A stretch of DNA of 64,000 nucleotides from Bidens hawaiensis (Eukaryota > Streptophyta > Magnoliopsida > Asterales > Asteraceae), in NCBI GenBank assembly GCA_021521415.1, contig JAIQDT010009017.1, positions 1 through 64,000 on the forward strand, in the 5' to 3' direction. Positions 33,619-45,701 of this stretch are shown one piece after another. The translations under genes were made by a program, and so were the position numbers. Under the pieces are notes generated by a model that was not told where the DNA came from, searched no databases, and saw only the letters and a list, made by a program, of their open reading frames with translations. How positions within the stretch are numbered: the stretch's first letter is position 1; the number at the start of each line of letters is the position of its first letter.

Positions 33619-35382
33619 TGATGTGTGTATAATGATGCTCTCAAAACTAAGCTTTAAGTTTATTAAACGAAAATCCTAAAGAAACCACACAAAACCGGCA
33701 AGTGTACCGATCACTAATAGCATAGCACTAAGGAAGTCCGAGTATCAAACACAAGGACACTTGAAAACGTTAATGATACTTAACCCTAACCAAGACTCAC
33801 CTAAGAATATTTAAATGATTTTTAATATAATTAACTACTTAACCTAACTTACTTTAACTAAATTAATTACCTAGACTTAACTTAACTTAACTTAACTAAA
33901 CTCTTAACAAAACTTGAAAACTTGACTGCAATCGGAGAAAACGTCTACCTAGGTAAGAATCATATTGAATGTATAATGAGCTAATGGATTGAGAATCTCA
34001 CGACACCGGTTCCAAAGGATGACACAACTAAGGTTCACTCAAGAAAGCTAGATCACCTCTCAGTCTCACTAACAAACTCTAACTTACACTTAGTTGATTT
34101 TAAGAACAAACCGGGAAACGAATTGTTAAAGTGCTCTAATGTCGACACTCGTCTCGATCTCACCGACACACTACCCTAATGGATACGAATACTACGCAAT
34201 TAAGGATAGAGGAACGATTTAGTTTAACTTAAACTAGATCAACTAATCGCTCAAAAACACAAACCCGACAAGAACCGAACCCGCTCTTGCGCGGTCCTAA
34301 TCCTAACAAGTAAAAGCTTTGAGACGACCTTACTTCCTATCACCTCAAGGTCTCTAAGAAGGTGTTCACCCGCTGATGATATTCAATTAATACACTCACT
34401 TAAACCTTACGGTTGATCACCCCGCAAACAAACCCTAAACACAAAGTATAGAGTTCTAACAAACAACAATCAATCAAAACTTATTCAATTAATCAAAGCA
34501 AGAGGTATATGAGTATAATTAATAAATTCACAGCCACTAAACACAACCTAATTCAATGTTAAACCAAACTTTTCATTAAAAATTCAAGTCATGATAATCA
34601 ACAATCCATATTACTCATTAAAACCTAACAATAATCATCTAACCTAGGTAGAACTAAGAAGATTAGCCACTCATGATTTTTGGACAGCAGGTATACATCA
34701 ATGTAAACACCATATTAATCATCACAAACATCATTAAAATCATTCAAAAATCTATGATAATCAATAACAACTCAAACCTTAACTCAATTGCAAAATAAAT
34801 CAACTTTAAAGTTCAAAATCAAAGAGTTATGAATACTAACAAGAACACAAGGTTTATGAATATTATACTCAAGATTAGGGCTGAGTTTTATGATGAAAAT
34901 TAATCCCTAGCTGATGTCCAAAGTCTCCTTTAGTCTCGTTTTTCTTCACTTAGTCACCCAAGATGCAAAAACGACTTTCTTTTAACCCTAGAAGCTGTCG
35001 AACGGAAGTTTTATGACTGGTTGTTGCTGATTTCGGGATTTAGGGGCTGTTAGGGTTATTTTTTTCGTAGTTGGCTGCTGATTTCGGGATTGATGGCTGT
35101 TGGGGTTCTTATTTTCTTCAATTAACTTAATATATTATGCATAAATAGCTTGGATCTTGTGGGCTTGGGTCGGGACTTGAGTTGTAGTCTTTAAAATTGA
35201 TCAAAAAGGCCCCTAGAGTCTTCAAACTTTACTCTTTTCTTCATTAAAACTCATAACCTACAATTAATATTCAATCTTTGTAAGATCATGCAAAAACCAT
35301 CCATAACTCTATTTATTAAACTAAAAAGCAATTAAATCATGATAAAACGATAAGGAAAGTAAGTGTGTTTCACAACACATCA
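33619..35382 (-). repeat. Athila-type LTR copy 3 of array
   Basis: A 1764-bp right-hand copy ending CACAACACATCA, with a few private differences from copies 1 and 2. Confidence 0.9.
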
Positions 35383-35387
35383 ACACC

Positions 35388-35554
35388 GATATCCATTTCT
35401 CTATATTATGAACGGCCAGCCTATAATAAACCTAATTACATTGTTTATATAGGCACTACACATAAGCCAAAACAACCCAAAAGCCCACCGGGATCCAAGA
35501 GATATTGGTTTACAGTATAAGACCAATATCAAGTAGAAACCATATAATACTAGC
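35388..35554 (-). repeat. 5' LTR of SIRE-like element, remaining segment
   Basis: This matches 438-607 of the left LTR (GATATCC...AGCCCAACA) and is followed by the GCTTC duplication at 35555-35559. Confidence 0.88.
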
Positions 35555-37132
35555 CCAACAGCTTCAACGAATGGGATGTTGATGTGGAGCTGCTTGAATA
35601 GCTCAAGGAATTTATCGTATTGAGCCTCCAACTATTCTCTCTTTAAAGGCGTTGGATAAGGAACTGTAGGAACATAGATTCTGACTTGTTCCTTTGGTCG
35701 TGCGGTACTTTCTAGGACTAGCCTCTCTGGCACGTCTTCAGGAATCTCAGCCTCCTTCTCTGTGGTTGTTGGTTCTGAGGTTGGTTCCGTAACCATAGTG
35801 GTTTTGCCACTCTTCAAAGTGACAACATTTATAGTTACGTCCAGGCTATTCATTGTGTTGCTTGGAAGGCCACCTGGTTGTCTCTTATAGAACGGTTGAG
35901 CAAGTTGACCCACTTAAGTCTCAATGTTTTGCAAGTGTGTCTTCTAATTTCTTAGCTCTGTCTCATTCTTTTGGAATCTCTTTTCGGTTAGTCGGTTCCT
36001 TTGCTCAACTAGCTTGTTTTCACTTTCAGTGTTGGCCCACAACTGTGTTAAAATACTATTTGTTGTGGTTTCGTTAGTTGTTTGTTGATTGGAACTTGGC
36101 TCTTGGTTATGGTATTGAGGTTTGGGTTGGGAAGTTTGGTTTTGGTTGAAAGGACATTTGTCAAACCCAGGTGATGCTTGGTTGTTTGCTGCACCCGTCT
36201 AGCTGAAATTAGGATGATTCCTCCAACCAGGGTTGTATGTATTCCTATAGGAGTTGTTTTGTCAGCTTATGAAATCGACTTCTTCAACCATCATGCTCTG
36301 CTAGTAATAATTTGTTTTGTGTTCGCCCCTCACACGTGTCGCACATGGTCTATGCTTTCACCAACTCTGTTTCTGGTTGCTCAAATTTCTTTGAGAGTGC
36401 TTTGAATTATGAAGTGACAAGAGTGTTGGAGTCAATTTGGTGCATACCCTTGTGTGATGGTGTGGATCTTGGTGGGTTGTAAGCGAAGTTTTTCTTGGCA
36501 AATTTCTCCAAAATTTTGAATGCTTCGTTTGGAGATTTGGTTCTGAGATCCCCACCAGCAATTTGGTCGATTGCCTTCTTGGTTTGGCTTAATTGGGCTT
36601 CGAATAATGTTTGGACTTGGAGCCATTTGTTCAACCCATTGTGTGGATATATTCTTAGAAAGCTCGTGTATCTCTCCCAGGCTGCGTGCAGTGACGTATC
36701 TTCGTCAGTTTTGAATCTGGTGATGCTGGCTCAGTACTTTGCGGTTTTGTCTGGTGAAAAGTATTTTAGGAGGAACTGCTCTACCATCTAGTCCCAATCG
36801 GTAATGGTGCCAAATGGTAGTGACTCTAACCAATCCAAGGCACAGCGTCGAGAGAAAAAGAGAAAAAGCTTAAGACTAATTTGGTACTCATAGCAGTTTT
36901 GTTTTTTGAAAGTACCGCAGATTTGTAAGACTCAGGAGATATGAGACAAGGGATCTTCATCGAGAAGCCCATGGAATTGAACAAAATTTTCCACCATATG
37001 AATGGTGTTGGATTTGATTTCGAAGTTTTCAGTGATTTCCGGTGGTGCCACGCCATTACCATAGCCTTCGAGAGTCGGCTTGACGTTTTGGTTCATGTTA
37101 GGGTCATTCTCTGGCCCATTTTGTGCCGCCAT
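35555..37132 (-). pseudogene. Athila/Tat-type gypsy gag (broken)
   Basis: ATG at 37132 (MAAQNGPENDPNMNQ). Reading leftward: ENFVQFHGLLDEDPLSHI, then after several frameshifts IDQIAGGDLRTKSPNEAFK (with KILEKFAKKNF), a Gln/Asn-rich region, VGQLAQPFYKRQPGGLPS, and finally LEAQYDKFLELFKQLHIN, the gag end of Athila/Tat elements. It is cut at 35560 by the SIRE-like element and continues at 250-1. Stops occur near 36930, 36400, 35910 and 35630. The family is secure; this is the oldest layer of the left block. Confidence 0.82.
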
Positions 37133-37431
37133 GTTTTGTTCTGTTGTGTTTTCTTCGGTTGTTATGTCCGCAAACGCCTCGTTTTCGATTGTCTCATCTA
37201 CTACACATGAAGGTGACGTTCGGATAATGAAAATGGTGAAACAAGCTCAGGTGTGGTTGTGGTGGACATTCATTACTTAAGAAACTATATAAAGAAACTA
37301 AACAAGTAGAAATGAATAAAAAGTAAAGCGGAAATAAATAAACTCTTTTTTTTAAATAAACTAAGATTTTTGAACAATTATAAACAACAGTTAAAATAGA
37401 AACTCGGATCGTTCTTAAAATTTTTACCGTG
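37133..37431 (-). other. Leader between gypsy primer site and gag
   Basis: About 300 bp of AT-rich non-coding DNA. I see no other feature. Confidence 0.6.
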
Positions 37432-37449
37432 TCCCCATTAACGGCGCCA
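37432..37449 (-). other. Primer-binding site, tRNA-Asp type
   Basis: The minus strand reads TGGCGCCGTTAATGGGGA, matching the TGGCGCCGTTGCCGGGG complement of plant tRNA-Asp apart from three bases. This primer type is characteristic of Athila/Tat gypsy elements. It lies six bases from the LTR end at 37456. Confidence 0.8.
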
Positions 37450-37455
37450 AAAACT

Positions 37456-39330
37456 TGATGTGTGTGCGGTGTATATAAATATTTGATAATTTTTCACACG
37501 AAATCAGGTTTTAAAAATGTTATTTTCACCTAAACTTAATAAAACACACACAAATGGAAAGTGTACCAATCGTATACGTAATATAGTCGCGGTAAGAACC
37601 GAGTATCAATCCGTGGACACGTAAATCTCAGTACTAAATCTTTGCATTTAAAATAACCATAAGAAATGATCTTAAAACTTTTTGTTTTTTAAAGTAACTT
37701 ATAAGAATAATTTAAAGCGAGTAAAAAATGATAAATGAGAGATTCAAGATTTAAAAACTATCACCTTAACTTTAGAATCCACTTGATTTCTAATGATTGT
37801 AAACTCAAATATATGATAAATTCACGATTTTAATTTTTTATGAGAAAGAGTAGTTACTAGTTATAGATAACTATTTCCTTGATTTTTTGGAAAACTAGTA
37901 TGAATTATACAAACTAATCACCTCAAATCATAATTGTAAGTGAACCTTTATGTTGGTATTTAAGGATATAGATTATCCAAAACTCAAATCTAACAACCGG
38001 TCGGAGAGATCAAATGAAAAAAAATCTAATCCACCTATGTTTGATTAAGTTAGACAAAGTTCAAGTATTCCTTTGATTATGAATTTTCAATCTAAGTGTA
38101 ATATCAAAATAGTTGTGTTAACAAAACTTATAATATTACTTAATTAGAATATCAGTTCGAAACAAATGTTCAATATTTTCAAATCTAAACACGATGATAT
38201 GTGTTTGACCAATTTTCATGTTAGCATACAAGAATTATTTTAACTATTTGTAGATTAAAATTTATAAAGTTGCATGAACAACATTTATAAATAAATGATA
38301 AAATCAGGAGTCTTTCAACATAACAAGACATACCATTTATAGTTCTTATATACTAATATGAATTGTTTAAACACAACATTTCATCAAAAGATAACCAAGA
38401 ACTAGTCATTATTTCAAAATAAAATTATCATATATTTTTTCAAACCATCAAATTTATCAAGTTTCATCATTAGTTAAGGTGATATAAAGAGTTTAGCTCA
38501 TGAAATAATGAAATATACATCAAAATAGAAGAACATAGCATTCATAATTAACTTTAATATAATCTTACTAAAATAACTAAGCTAGATGAGTACGTAAATG
38601 CTTAGAACTCCTTCTAGATGTTGTTTGGATCTTCAAGAGCTTCTTCTTGCCTTCAATCTTCTTGAATAAAGGTGTTAAGAGAGTGGTTTTTGTGTATGAA
38701 ATTCGGTATATCCACAAGTGAGCACAAAAGGCCAATTTATAGGCAAACTGATGCAGGACGCATGGGGCATGTCTCGGTAGGCACAACCCGGTGTTGATCC
38801 CCAAATCTCTGACAGAATGTCTCTTGTACTTGAAGCATGTGCACATAGTTGATCATGGGGTTGTACCAATTCAGGCATGGGGTGTGTTTATCCTTGTCAG
38901 AATAGAATAATACTTTTTGCTTTCGTCATGTTAGGCATGGGGTTGTGCCAAAATGGGCATGGGGTTGTGCTTGACAAGACATTGGGTTGTGTCTTCCTAG
39001 GCATCGGGTGTGTTAGACCTCACTAGATGACAAATTGTATTTTTTTTTTCCTTTTGTTATATTAGACACCAGGTTGTGCCTAAATGAGCACAGGGTTGTG
39101 CCTGACTAGACATGGGGATGTGTCTTCCTGGGCATGGGGCATGCTTAGCGTCTGGAAGTTTATTTCATCACCTATTCTTCAAGAAAATTGCTTGTTTCTC
39201 GTTTATTAGCACGTTTATCTCTGGGAATTCAAATTAAAAACTTAAGTATCATTTCTAACTAAAATTCCCAAGAAATATCAAATATTGGAGCGTATTTTAT
39301 GTATAAAAGATGTATAAATTTGTGTACATA
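37456..39330 (-). repeat. 5' LTR of the Athila/Tat-type gypsy element (right end approximate)
   Basis: The left end TGATGTGTGTGCGG abuts the primer site. The phrases AGTGTACCAATCG and ACCGAGTATCAATCCGTGG are the Athila/Tat counterparts of those in the 29643-35382 array. Around 38750-39150 a phrase like GGCATGGGGTTGTGCC recurs about ten times. The right boundary near 39330 (...GTGTACA) is a guess from the TG/CA rule and expected length; the partner LTR is outside the window. Confidence 0.65.
38750..39150. repeat. Phrase repeat GGCATGGGGTTGTGCC-like
   Basis: Variants occur at 38759, 38874, 38934, 38957, 38983, 38999, 39065, 39090, 39112 and 39131. Each pairs a GGCAYGGGG-type word with a TGTGCC/TGTGTC-type word, so each can form a small hairpin. 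Confidence 0.7.
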
Positions 39331-40911
39331 AAGTAGATCTCAACTTTCCAAGTTCTCTTATATGTGACTAAGTTTGTGATGGCTTGTTAACTACCATATG
39401 ATAAGGATTAGCTTAGAGCTAGAGAGTGGTCGAAGCTTATGATTATGCATGAGTTGCTTTATCGGTAACATCGATGAACTCACTGATACAACACCGTGGT
39501 ATTGTTCAAATCATGAGTATCGATGTATGGTCATAAGTAAATTTAAACAAACTATGTCAAAAGGCATGAAATTATGGGGGTGGTAGTTGAGATGATACTT
39601 GTGATGATATCTCAAACCTATGACGAAAGCAATAGCATTTATTTATTTGGGATGATTGCGATTATATCTCAAACTGTGTAGATTTGTAGAAAGGAAAAGC
39701 TTTTCTTTATCCAGTAAGTAAGTTGGATACAAGAAAAGAAAGAGCTTACCATAGTAATTAAAAGAAAGAGATTTTTTTATGCCATTAGTACGTTGGACGA
39801 TGTCATCCAATAAAACTTTAATGTGGGGTGTCTTGCATTTGAACTTGGAATGTTTGGCAATAAAGATTATTGCAAACATGTAACCTGGTGGAGTACATAA
39901 TGGCTATAACGAGCTAATTGGAGATTAGACTCGAATGCCAATTGGTTGAAATCAGTATCTAGCTAGATTTATGATATTGGCATAATGGAGATGTTTATGC
40001 CTAAAAAATGAGAACTGCGTTCTTCAAAAGATGGTCGTTATAATAGGATTTGGGGTGAATCTTGAGGTTATAATCTTAGAAGATGATAACAGGCTTGGAA
40101 GTTAATAACACATCATAACAACTCATCTTAATTGTGCAATTATCTAGTATTGACTTGACGAAGGCATAGAAAATGATTTTGGATCCAACAAGCTGAGAGT
40201 TGATGAAAGATGGAGTTGTGGAATGAGACTAAAGCATAGGAAAATGTGAGTGCAATGGAAAACCTAACCTATGAGATTGGAGATCCCAAGATCTTGGTTC
40301 AATAGGACAACCTAACTACATGAACTAAGGGTCGTCACTATGGGGGCATAGCGTATGTATAAGTTGACACATAAGCTAATATCCATATCCTCCTAAACAA
40401 TGAAAGGTGTTTAAATAATGTCCTAGTCCATTCCTGTGATAGCCAGTGACAAAGGGGAGGCTAAGCATAACATATGGTTAATGATATAGGGATCATGATA
40501 ACCATTGTGCTTTTAATGATTTGAAGTTCAAATCAACTATGTGATGGTTAATGACATGTGGTTCATGGTAACCATAATGATTTGAGTATCAAATCATTTA
40601 TGTGAGAGAGAAGTGGTGCCACTTCTTATTGATTTGTGGGGGGTGAAAATCCTAGAGCTCTTGCAGAACCAGACTAGTGTTCCATGACTAGAACAGACAT
40701 GACAATGAGGGGTTAACTAGACCAGGAAGATTGTTGTGTGAAATGTAATAACGTCTACATCAAAAGGTGATTGGTTCAAGGACACCGCGTATACCAACCA
40801 TTAAGAGACAAAGTATGTTTCAAAAAGGAAGGTTCAAGGCTAACGCTACCTATCCTGCAACGCTCAACCGCTGTAACTTTATTTGAAATGTAAGTGAATG
40901 GATCGATCTCC
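39331..40911 (+). other. 3' non-coding remnant of a copia element (low certainty)
   Basis: No ORF of note. The last 100 bp (CGCTACCTATCCTGCAACGC, CGATCTCCATCCATGTGGGG) resemble the region before the polypurine tract of plus-strand copia elements that I recall from composite plants. A phrase TGGTTAATGA(C/T)AT...GGTTCATG is duplicated near 40480 and 40545. The left part (39331-40300) is unrecognised. Confidence 0.4.
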
Positions 40912-40926
40912 ATCCATGTGGGGGAC
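40912..40926 (+). other. Polypurine tract (plus-strand copia)
   Basis: CATCCATGTGGGGGAC precedes the LTR start TGCTTAAAATTTTGGG. The G-rich tract and its position fit a copia polypurine tract. Confidence 0.55.
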
Positions 40927-42257
40927 TGCTTAAAATTTTGGGCAATAACTAATATTAATTAGTACTTGTTACTAATTGATAAATAAATTAGTAACATATC
41001 CAAAGAGTAAAAAATAATGTGATATCGATACTCTAAAGTGTGTAGTTGAGAACTTGAACATTGATAAAAATATAAATGGGTTTGTCCCACATTGGTAGAG
41101 CGTTTGAGAGCCACCTTAGCATTTTTGGTGGTTGAACCATGTGACATGTATTGATTGTGTAACGAGTGTGTGACAAGTGTTATAGATGATGACATGTGTC
41201 ATGAACCCGTGATGAGTCACAAGCTAGGTGTTGTCTCCTGGTTGTCCGCGCTCCACGTGCTGCCAAGTATCAAACTCATTGGTGAGTGATATATTGATAA
41301 TTATATATATTTCCCTTGTATATTTAATGTATTATTTTATTATTTTTTTCGTTTTTAGTTAGAATTTTTATACTACTAAAATATTTGTATTTTATAGGTT
41401 CTCTAAGTTGTACGTGGTTGAAAAGGGAGAAAAACAAGTCAAAATAATTTTAAACGAGAAGTCGGAACGAATTCGGAAGGAACCAGAGAGATAGTCGGTC
41501 GTACCGGCCAATGGCCGGCCCTCTTGGGTATGTTTGGGTATGTCGCGTCGCACGGCCAGCATAGGCCTTTCAAGTCGCACGACGCCTAGAGCCTAAATTT
41601 CCAGAATATTTTGCGTTATGTCAGGTTTATGACCCAGTTGCACTATATAAACACCCTTAACCTTAACCTGAAAAATAAGCTTCACCATGTTTTCCTTATT
41701 GATTGTTTTCCTTGATTTTCTGATGCTAGGCTAAACGTTATAGACTGCCTAGGCTATCGATGAACCTCTGTTAATGTTTAATTTTATTTGGATTATGTTT
41801 TTCGTTATGGTTTTATGAATTAGTAAATGGTTTTGTTTTGTTTTATTTAATGAACATGTGTGTTTGGTTTTGATAGATTAGTTTTATTGTTCCACATTAT
41901 CCTTGGTGAGTGTTTCATAGAAAAGGATTTTGTTAGGTTATCTACTGTGTGTTTTTGACTAATTATTATATATATTAATTTTCAACTTTCTTGAGCATTA
42001 AGGGTTGTATCCTTAGCTCAAGGAGTTGTACCATTTACTTCACATATATAAAACACAAACCTTTTAGCTTTTTTCTTTCTATTAGTTACATTTCAGTTTA
42101 ACATTTGCGTGTAAACACGCCACAACGGACGTGCGTGATTGAACGTTTTACATTTAATTTTCGTTAGGTTTAACAGTCTCGATGCAAAGTACGGGTCTAC
42201 TCCTTTCAAAACACAGCTTGATCAAAACGATTTAACATTACTTTTTCATGGTTCTAC

Positions 42258-42290
42258 GCCCCCACCGCATCGCGGGGGGCTTGATACTAG
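42258..42290 (+). mobile_element. Helitron-like 3' terminus
   Basis: A GC hairpin GCCCCC-N10-GGGGGGC? is approximated here by GCCCCC (42258-42263) pairing with GGGGGC (42275-42280). It is followed by TTGATA and then CTAG with T next, the Helitron CTRR|T signature. A 5' start could be the TC near 42040 (TCACATATATAAAAC), giving about 250 bp, but its left flank is T rather than A, so the extent is not fixed. Confidence 0.4.
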
Positions 42291-43830
42291 TTTATTATTA
42301 AATTCAAATAAGATCATAGGAATAATTAATTAAACAAATAAAAGTGTATTGCTAACCTAAAGAGTTGTAAAGTGATAGGTTATTTGTTAGATCTTTGTTG
42401 AGTAAGATTGCTAGATCTAGTTATTCTTAAGGAGTCCGTCTAGGTTTTATTGGTTAACATTGTACATCGATTCGATTGAATTTATTGAACTACCTTTGAT
42501 TTTCACGCTGTAAGGTAGAATTTCATTACAAATGGCACACCCCAACCTATGACGGAAATGTCAGGGCGTGAGCTGATTGCTCACAGCTCTCAAGGTACTA
42601 TCATGCAAAATTTAAAATGACAATATCTATTTAATTTAATTAAGTATCCAGATAAATTCAAATAAAAAATACAACTCATTAAACAACTAATGAAAATAAA
42701 TCTAAGTCTTGTTTACAATTCTTCTAACTTAAATCTTCACTAACTCTTCGCCAAATCTTGCAACTAGTTCAAACAATAACCTACATATGCGTATAACATA
42801 TAAAGGTTTCTCAGCAGCACATGTTGAGTGAATAAGACACCAGTTTAAGACACTACAATAATACTATATAATAAATAAACAAAGATACAAACTGTTCCTG
42901 TGAGATAAGCAGTTAAGTCATAGCACATACACAATTAAATCATAAAGAAGGAACTCAACCAATTCCATATAAATGGACATTGGTTACCAAGCAAGGACTA
43001 AACCGTTGCCATAAAAATGGACATCGGTTGCCGAAAATAGTCGTATGATCATACTATAACGAGGAACTTCACCAAAAATGTGTTCAAATAAAGCAAAAGT
43101 AAGCAAATAGCATGTAAGGCATAAACTGATATACACACAAGAATTATACATCTGCGGTTTTTGAATAGTATATAATAGATAAATATTGTAAATACGCATA
43201 TGTCCCCAAAAGATATAAAATAAGTAAAAAAGGGGAGTGAAATACTCACTTTGGTGATTAAGCAAAAGATATGATTCGTTAACCTATAAAGGTAGATCAA
43301 GCTCTTCGGGACAAATATCAATGAGAAATCCTAGATAAAAATAATTGCAGAAAAAATAAATATGGATTGAATATGAAGCTAAGACTAGATAGGGAATTCG
43401 GGATTTGATGATCGAGTATCCTTACAAAAGTTTTATTACTTAGACATATTATTAATTTAATTAACATAGTTTTTTCATAAATAATATAATTTAATTATAT
43501 ACAATACTTAAAAAACACTTAAATAAATATTTATAATACTTTATAGCTTATGTAAAGAAGTTTTCTTAATTCAATCAAAAAATACGTTTAATATATTTAT
43601 ATATATTTTCATTATTAATAAAGATTTCTTTTAAATTAAATAGTATTAATAATAATTAATAGATAATACATAATTTATACAACTAAAATATTTTATAAAA
43701 TACTTAATAATTATGTAAAATAATAAGATTTAATCTATATTTTGATTATGTATTTTAAACAAACAAAACGTTTTTAAATTTTTAACATTTATAAAACCTT
43801 TATCAAATTTTCCTTTTTTATAAAATAAAA

Positions 43831-43872
<42 letters not shown>
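43831..43872. repeat. (TA)n microsatellite
   Basis: About 40 bp of perfect TA. The other LTR of this element has only short TATA runs at the same place, so the tract expanded after insertion. Confidence 0.95.
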
Positions 43873-43875
<3 letters not shown>

Positions 43876-44522
43876 AACTAAGATTTGGAAACAAAATTAG
43901 TTAGAATGACGGTTATAAAAAAAACTGGTTAATAATGTATTTATAATGTTTGCAACATAGATTAAATATGTAAATATATAACATAATGATTAAATGTGTT
44001 AAAAAAGTAAAATATCTAAAAACCGGGCTGAAGTGGCTGAACCTGCACTCCCAGCCACAAACAGCCTTAACCCAACGACACACAACCAACTGCTCCAACC
44101 GTTCAGTTGGTTATATCTTTTGAATAAAACCTTTTAAACTAACTGACTTGTACCCATATGAACTAGGAACCCTAACAATCATCAATCGTTTAATCTGATA
44201 CGAATTTGGTTAATTAATGTTAGGATTTCTGATTTATGACTAATGACGAACATGTTGCACCAATCAGTTACCTTAAAAGAGTTTGATCTGAACAAGAACT
44301 GCGTGAAGAGACCCAGCCGCAAGAAATCCAGCAGAACACTCAGCAGACGATCGACAAAACGTAATTAGATATTGGAATTTTATTGGCGAGTTATTAAGGA
44401 TTGTGTAGGTAAGTTTAATTGAATTATAATGCACTGATCGTGTAAATTATTAACCTAGGTTAAGGAATGTTGTTAATAAAGTTAATACGAATCAAAACTG
44501 ATTGCTTTTCCTAATACACTAC

Positions 44523-45701
44523 TGACGTGAGGTCGAAGACTCACTCAAAAATAAAGCAAATACAACTAATTAGATAGTAGTAAGTGGGTGTCGAACACAG
44601 AGAGTTTGTGGAAAATGTGTTATTAAGTAGCTTTGTAATCTTACTATATTAAATTAAACTAGATTGCTTAAAAAGTAAATTCAAAGATTTGTTTGGTTGA
44701 TTTTAACAAAAAGAAATGAAAACAATTTAATGAGTTTAACTGAATCAATAAAAAGAATGCTCTCTCCTGATTTCAGGTTTCCAAGATTGATAATGTTAAC
44801 TTTTACTTTTGGGTTGAACTACAAAGACACAGTTCGTATGTATGTGTTTGATTGTGATAAAACATGACTAAGTACTTGGATTGTAAAAACGCAAGGTTGT
44901 CACTCGATAATCAGTTTTTTATATCCAACCCTAATTCCCTTTCAATAAATCCCGATTGTCTATGGCATCAAGAACTGATGGTCAAGAACACGAATTACAC
45001 TATACTAACAATTACTAATCAAACTCACAATCACCATAGCAATATAATCATAAGATTAAACTACTATCCCACAAATAACATAAACAATTAACAAATATTC
45101 AATTGAAAACCTTACAATTCGAGAGAGAACACAAAGGATTTTAGCACATAATTTGATTCATCATCACATCAATTACAGTATGCATATGAATCACAAACAC
45201 CAAATCAATTATTACAATCACAAAACTATTGTTCTTGGACTCCAAATTCGCTTCAAGGTCGTTCTCCAATGTTGGATAGGTAAAAAGACACCAAAAAATG
45301 GAATAAAAACAAGGATTTTCGGCAGTTATAGCTCCGCACCGTGGCCCACAGGGCCCAACGTTGGCCATGGTGGCCTCCACGGTGGGCAGAACTCACGGTA
45401 TGGTGAGTTCTGGTTATTTTTTATCTATTGGACCGTGGCCCATGGTCCAGACCGTGGCCCATGGTGGTTTTACAGCCACCATCTTCATTTTTCTCATTTT
45501 CTCGTTTTCTTCATATCTTTCTTGTTTCAACTCGTTTTCTTCGTCGTTTTCACCCACGTTCTCATGATTTCATCCTTTATATCCACATACCTGCAATTAT
45601 ACAATTAACCATGGTTAACTAATTCCATAAAATTAATTGGTTAAGCATATGCATTTATATCTTTTAGCTCGCTTAACAGTTTTCCTACGGTTCACTCGTC
45701 A
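44523..45701 (+). mobile_element. 1.18-kb solo LTR inserted in the left LTR
   Basis: Ends TGACGTGAGG...CACTCGTCA are flanked by ACTAC (44518-44522 and 45702-45706). The empty site is visible in the other LTR (51440-51446), which proves the insertion. It carries GTGTCGAACACAGAGAG, an Athila/Tat-like LTR phrase, and a repeated GACCGTGGCCCATGG phrase (45335-45470). Orientation is inferred from that phrase. The 151-residue plus-strand ORF at 45153-45608 has no family features and is considered chance. Confidence 0.85.

Larger units (their letters stand above)
29643..35382 (-). mobile_element. Three-LTR, two-spacer Athila-type array
   Basis: Order: LTR 29643-31402, spacer 31403-31630, LTR 31631-33390, spacer 33391-33618, LTR 33619-35382. 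The whole is flanked by ACACC (29638-29642 and 35383-35387). LTRs are 1760, 1760 and 1764 bp with ends TGATGTGTG...CACATCA; the spacers are 228 bp and nearly identical. Each spacer starts (plus strand) AACATCCCCACACTTAAG, which on the minus strand is the Athila-type polypurine tract against the LTR start. No gag or pol is present and no TGGCGCC primer site is seen at the other spacer end. So the spacers appear to be only the 3' untranslated end of an Athila element. Unequal recombination is the likely origin. Confidence 0.9.
256..35554 (-). mobile_element. SIRE/Maximus-like Ty1/copia element, minus strand, with three nested inserts
   Basis: Boundaries are set by 5-bp duplications (GCTTC), LTR ends TGTAAG...CCAACA on the plus strand, a polypurine tract at 608-620 and a primer site at 29447-29459. 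Reading leftward: 5' LTR (29462-29642 plus 35388-35554), leader, gag from 28882, two CCHC-like knuckles, protease, integrase (split at 24914/19620), RT with YVDD, RNase H ending at 17112, a 2.1-kb spacer, a third ORF from 14984 (split at 13585/1727) ending at 636, then the 3' LTR. The third ORF and the protease context (FDSGCSRNMTG) point to the SIRE/Maximus lineage. The two LTRs differ at roughly one base in eight over the 180 bp compared by eye, so this is an old insertion. All ORFs carry stops or frameshifts. Confidence 0.88.

Noticed and set aside
29643..35382. Satellite or tandem gene array
   Set aside because: The repeat consists of LTR plus 3' UTR with TG/CA ends, a polypurine tract and a target duplication, so it is retroelement-derived; the recurrent ORFs in it are not conserved as proteins.
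45153..45608. 151-residue plus-strand ORF
   Set aside because: It lies inside a solo LTR, has no domain features, overlaps equally long ORFs in other frames and spans a repeated phrase; chance ORF.
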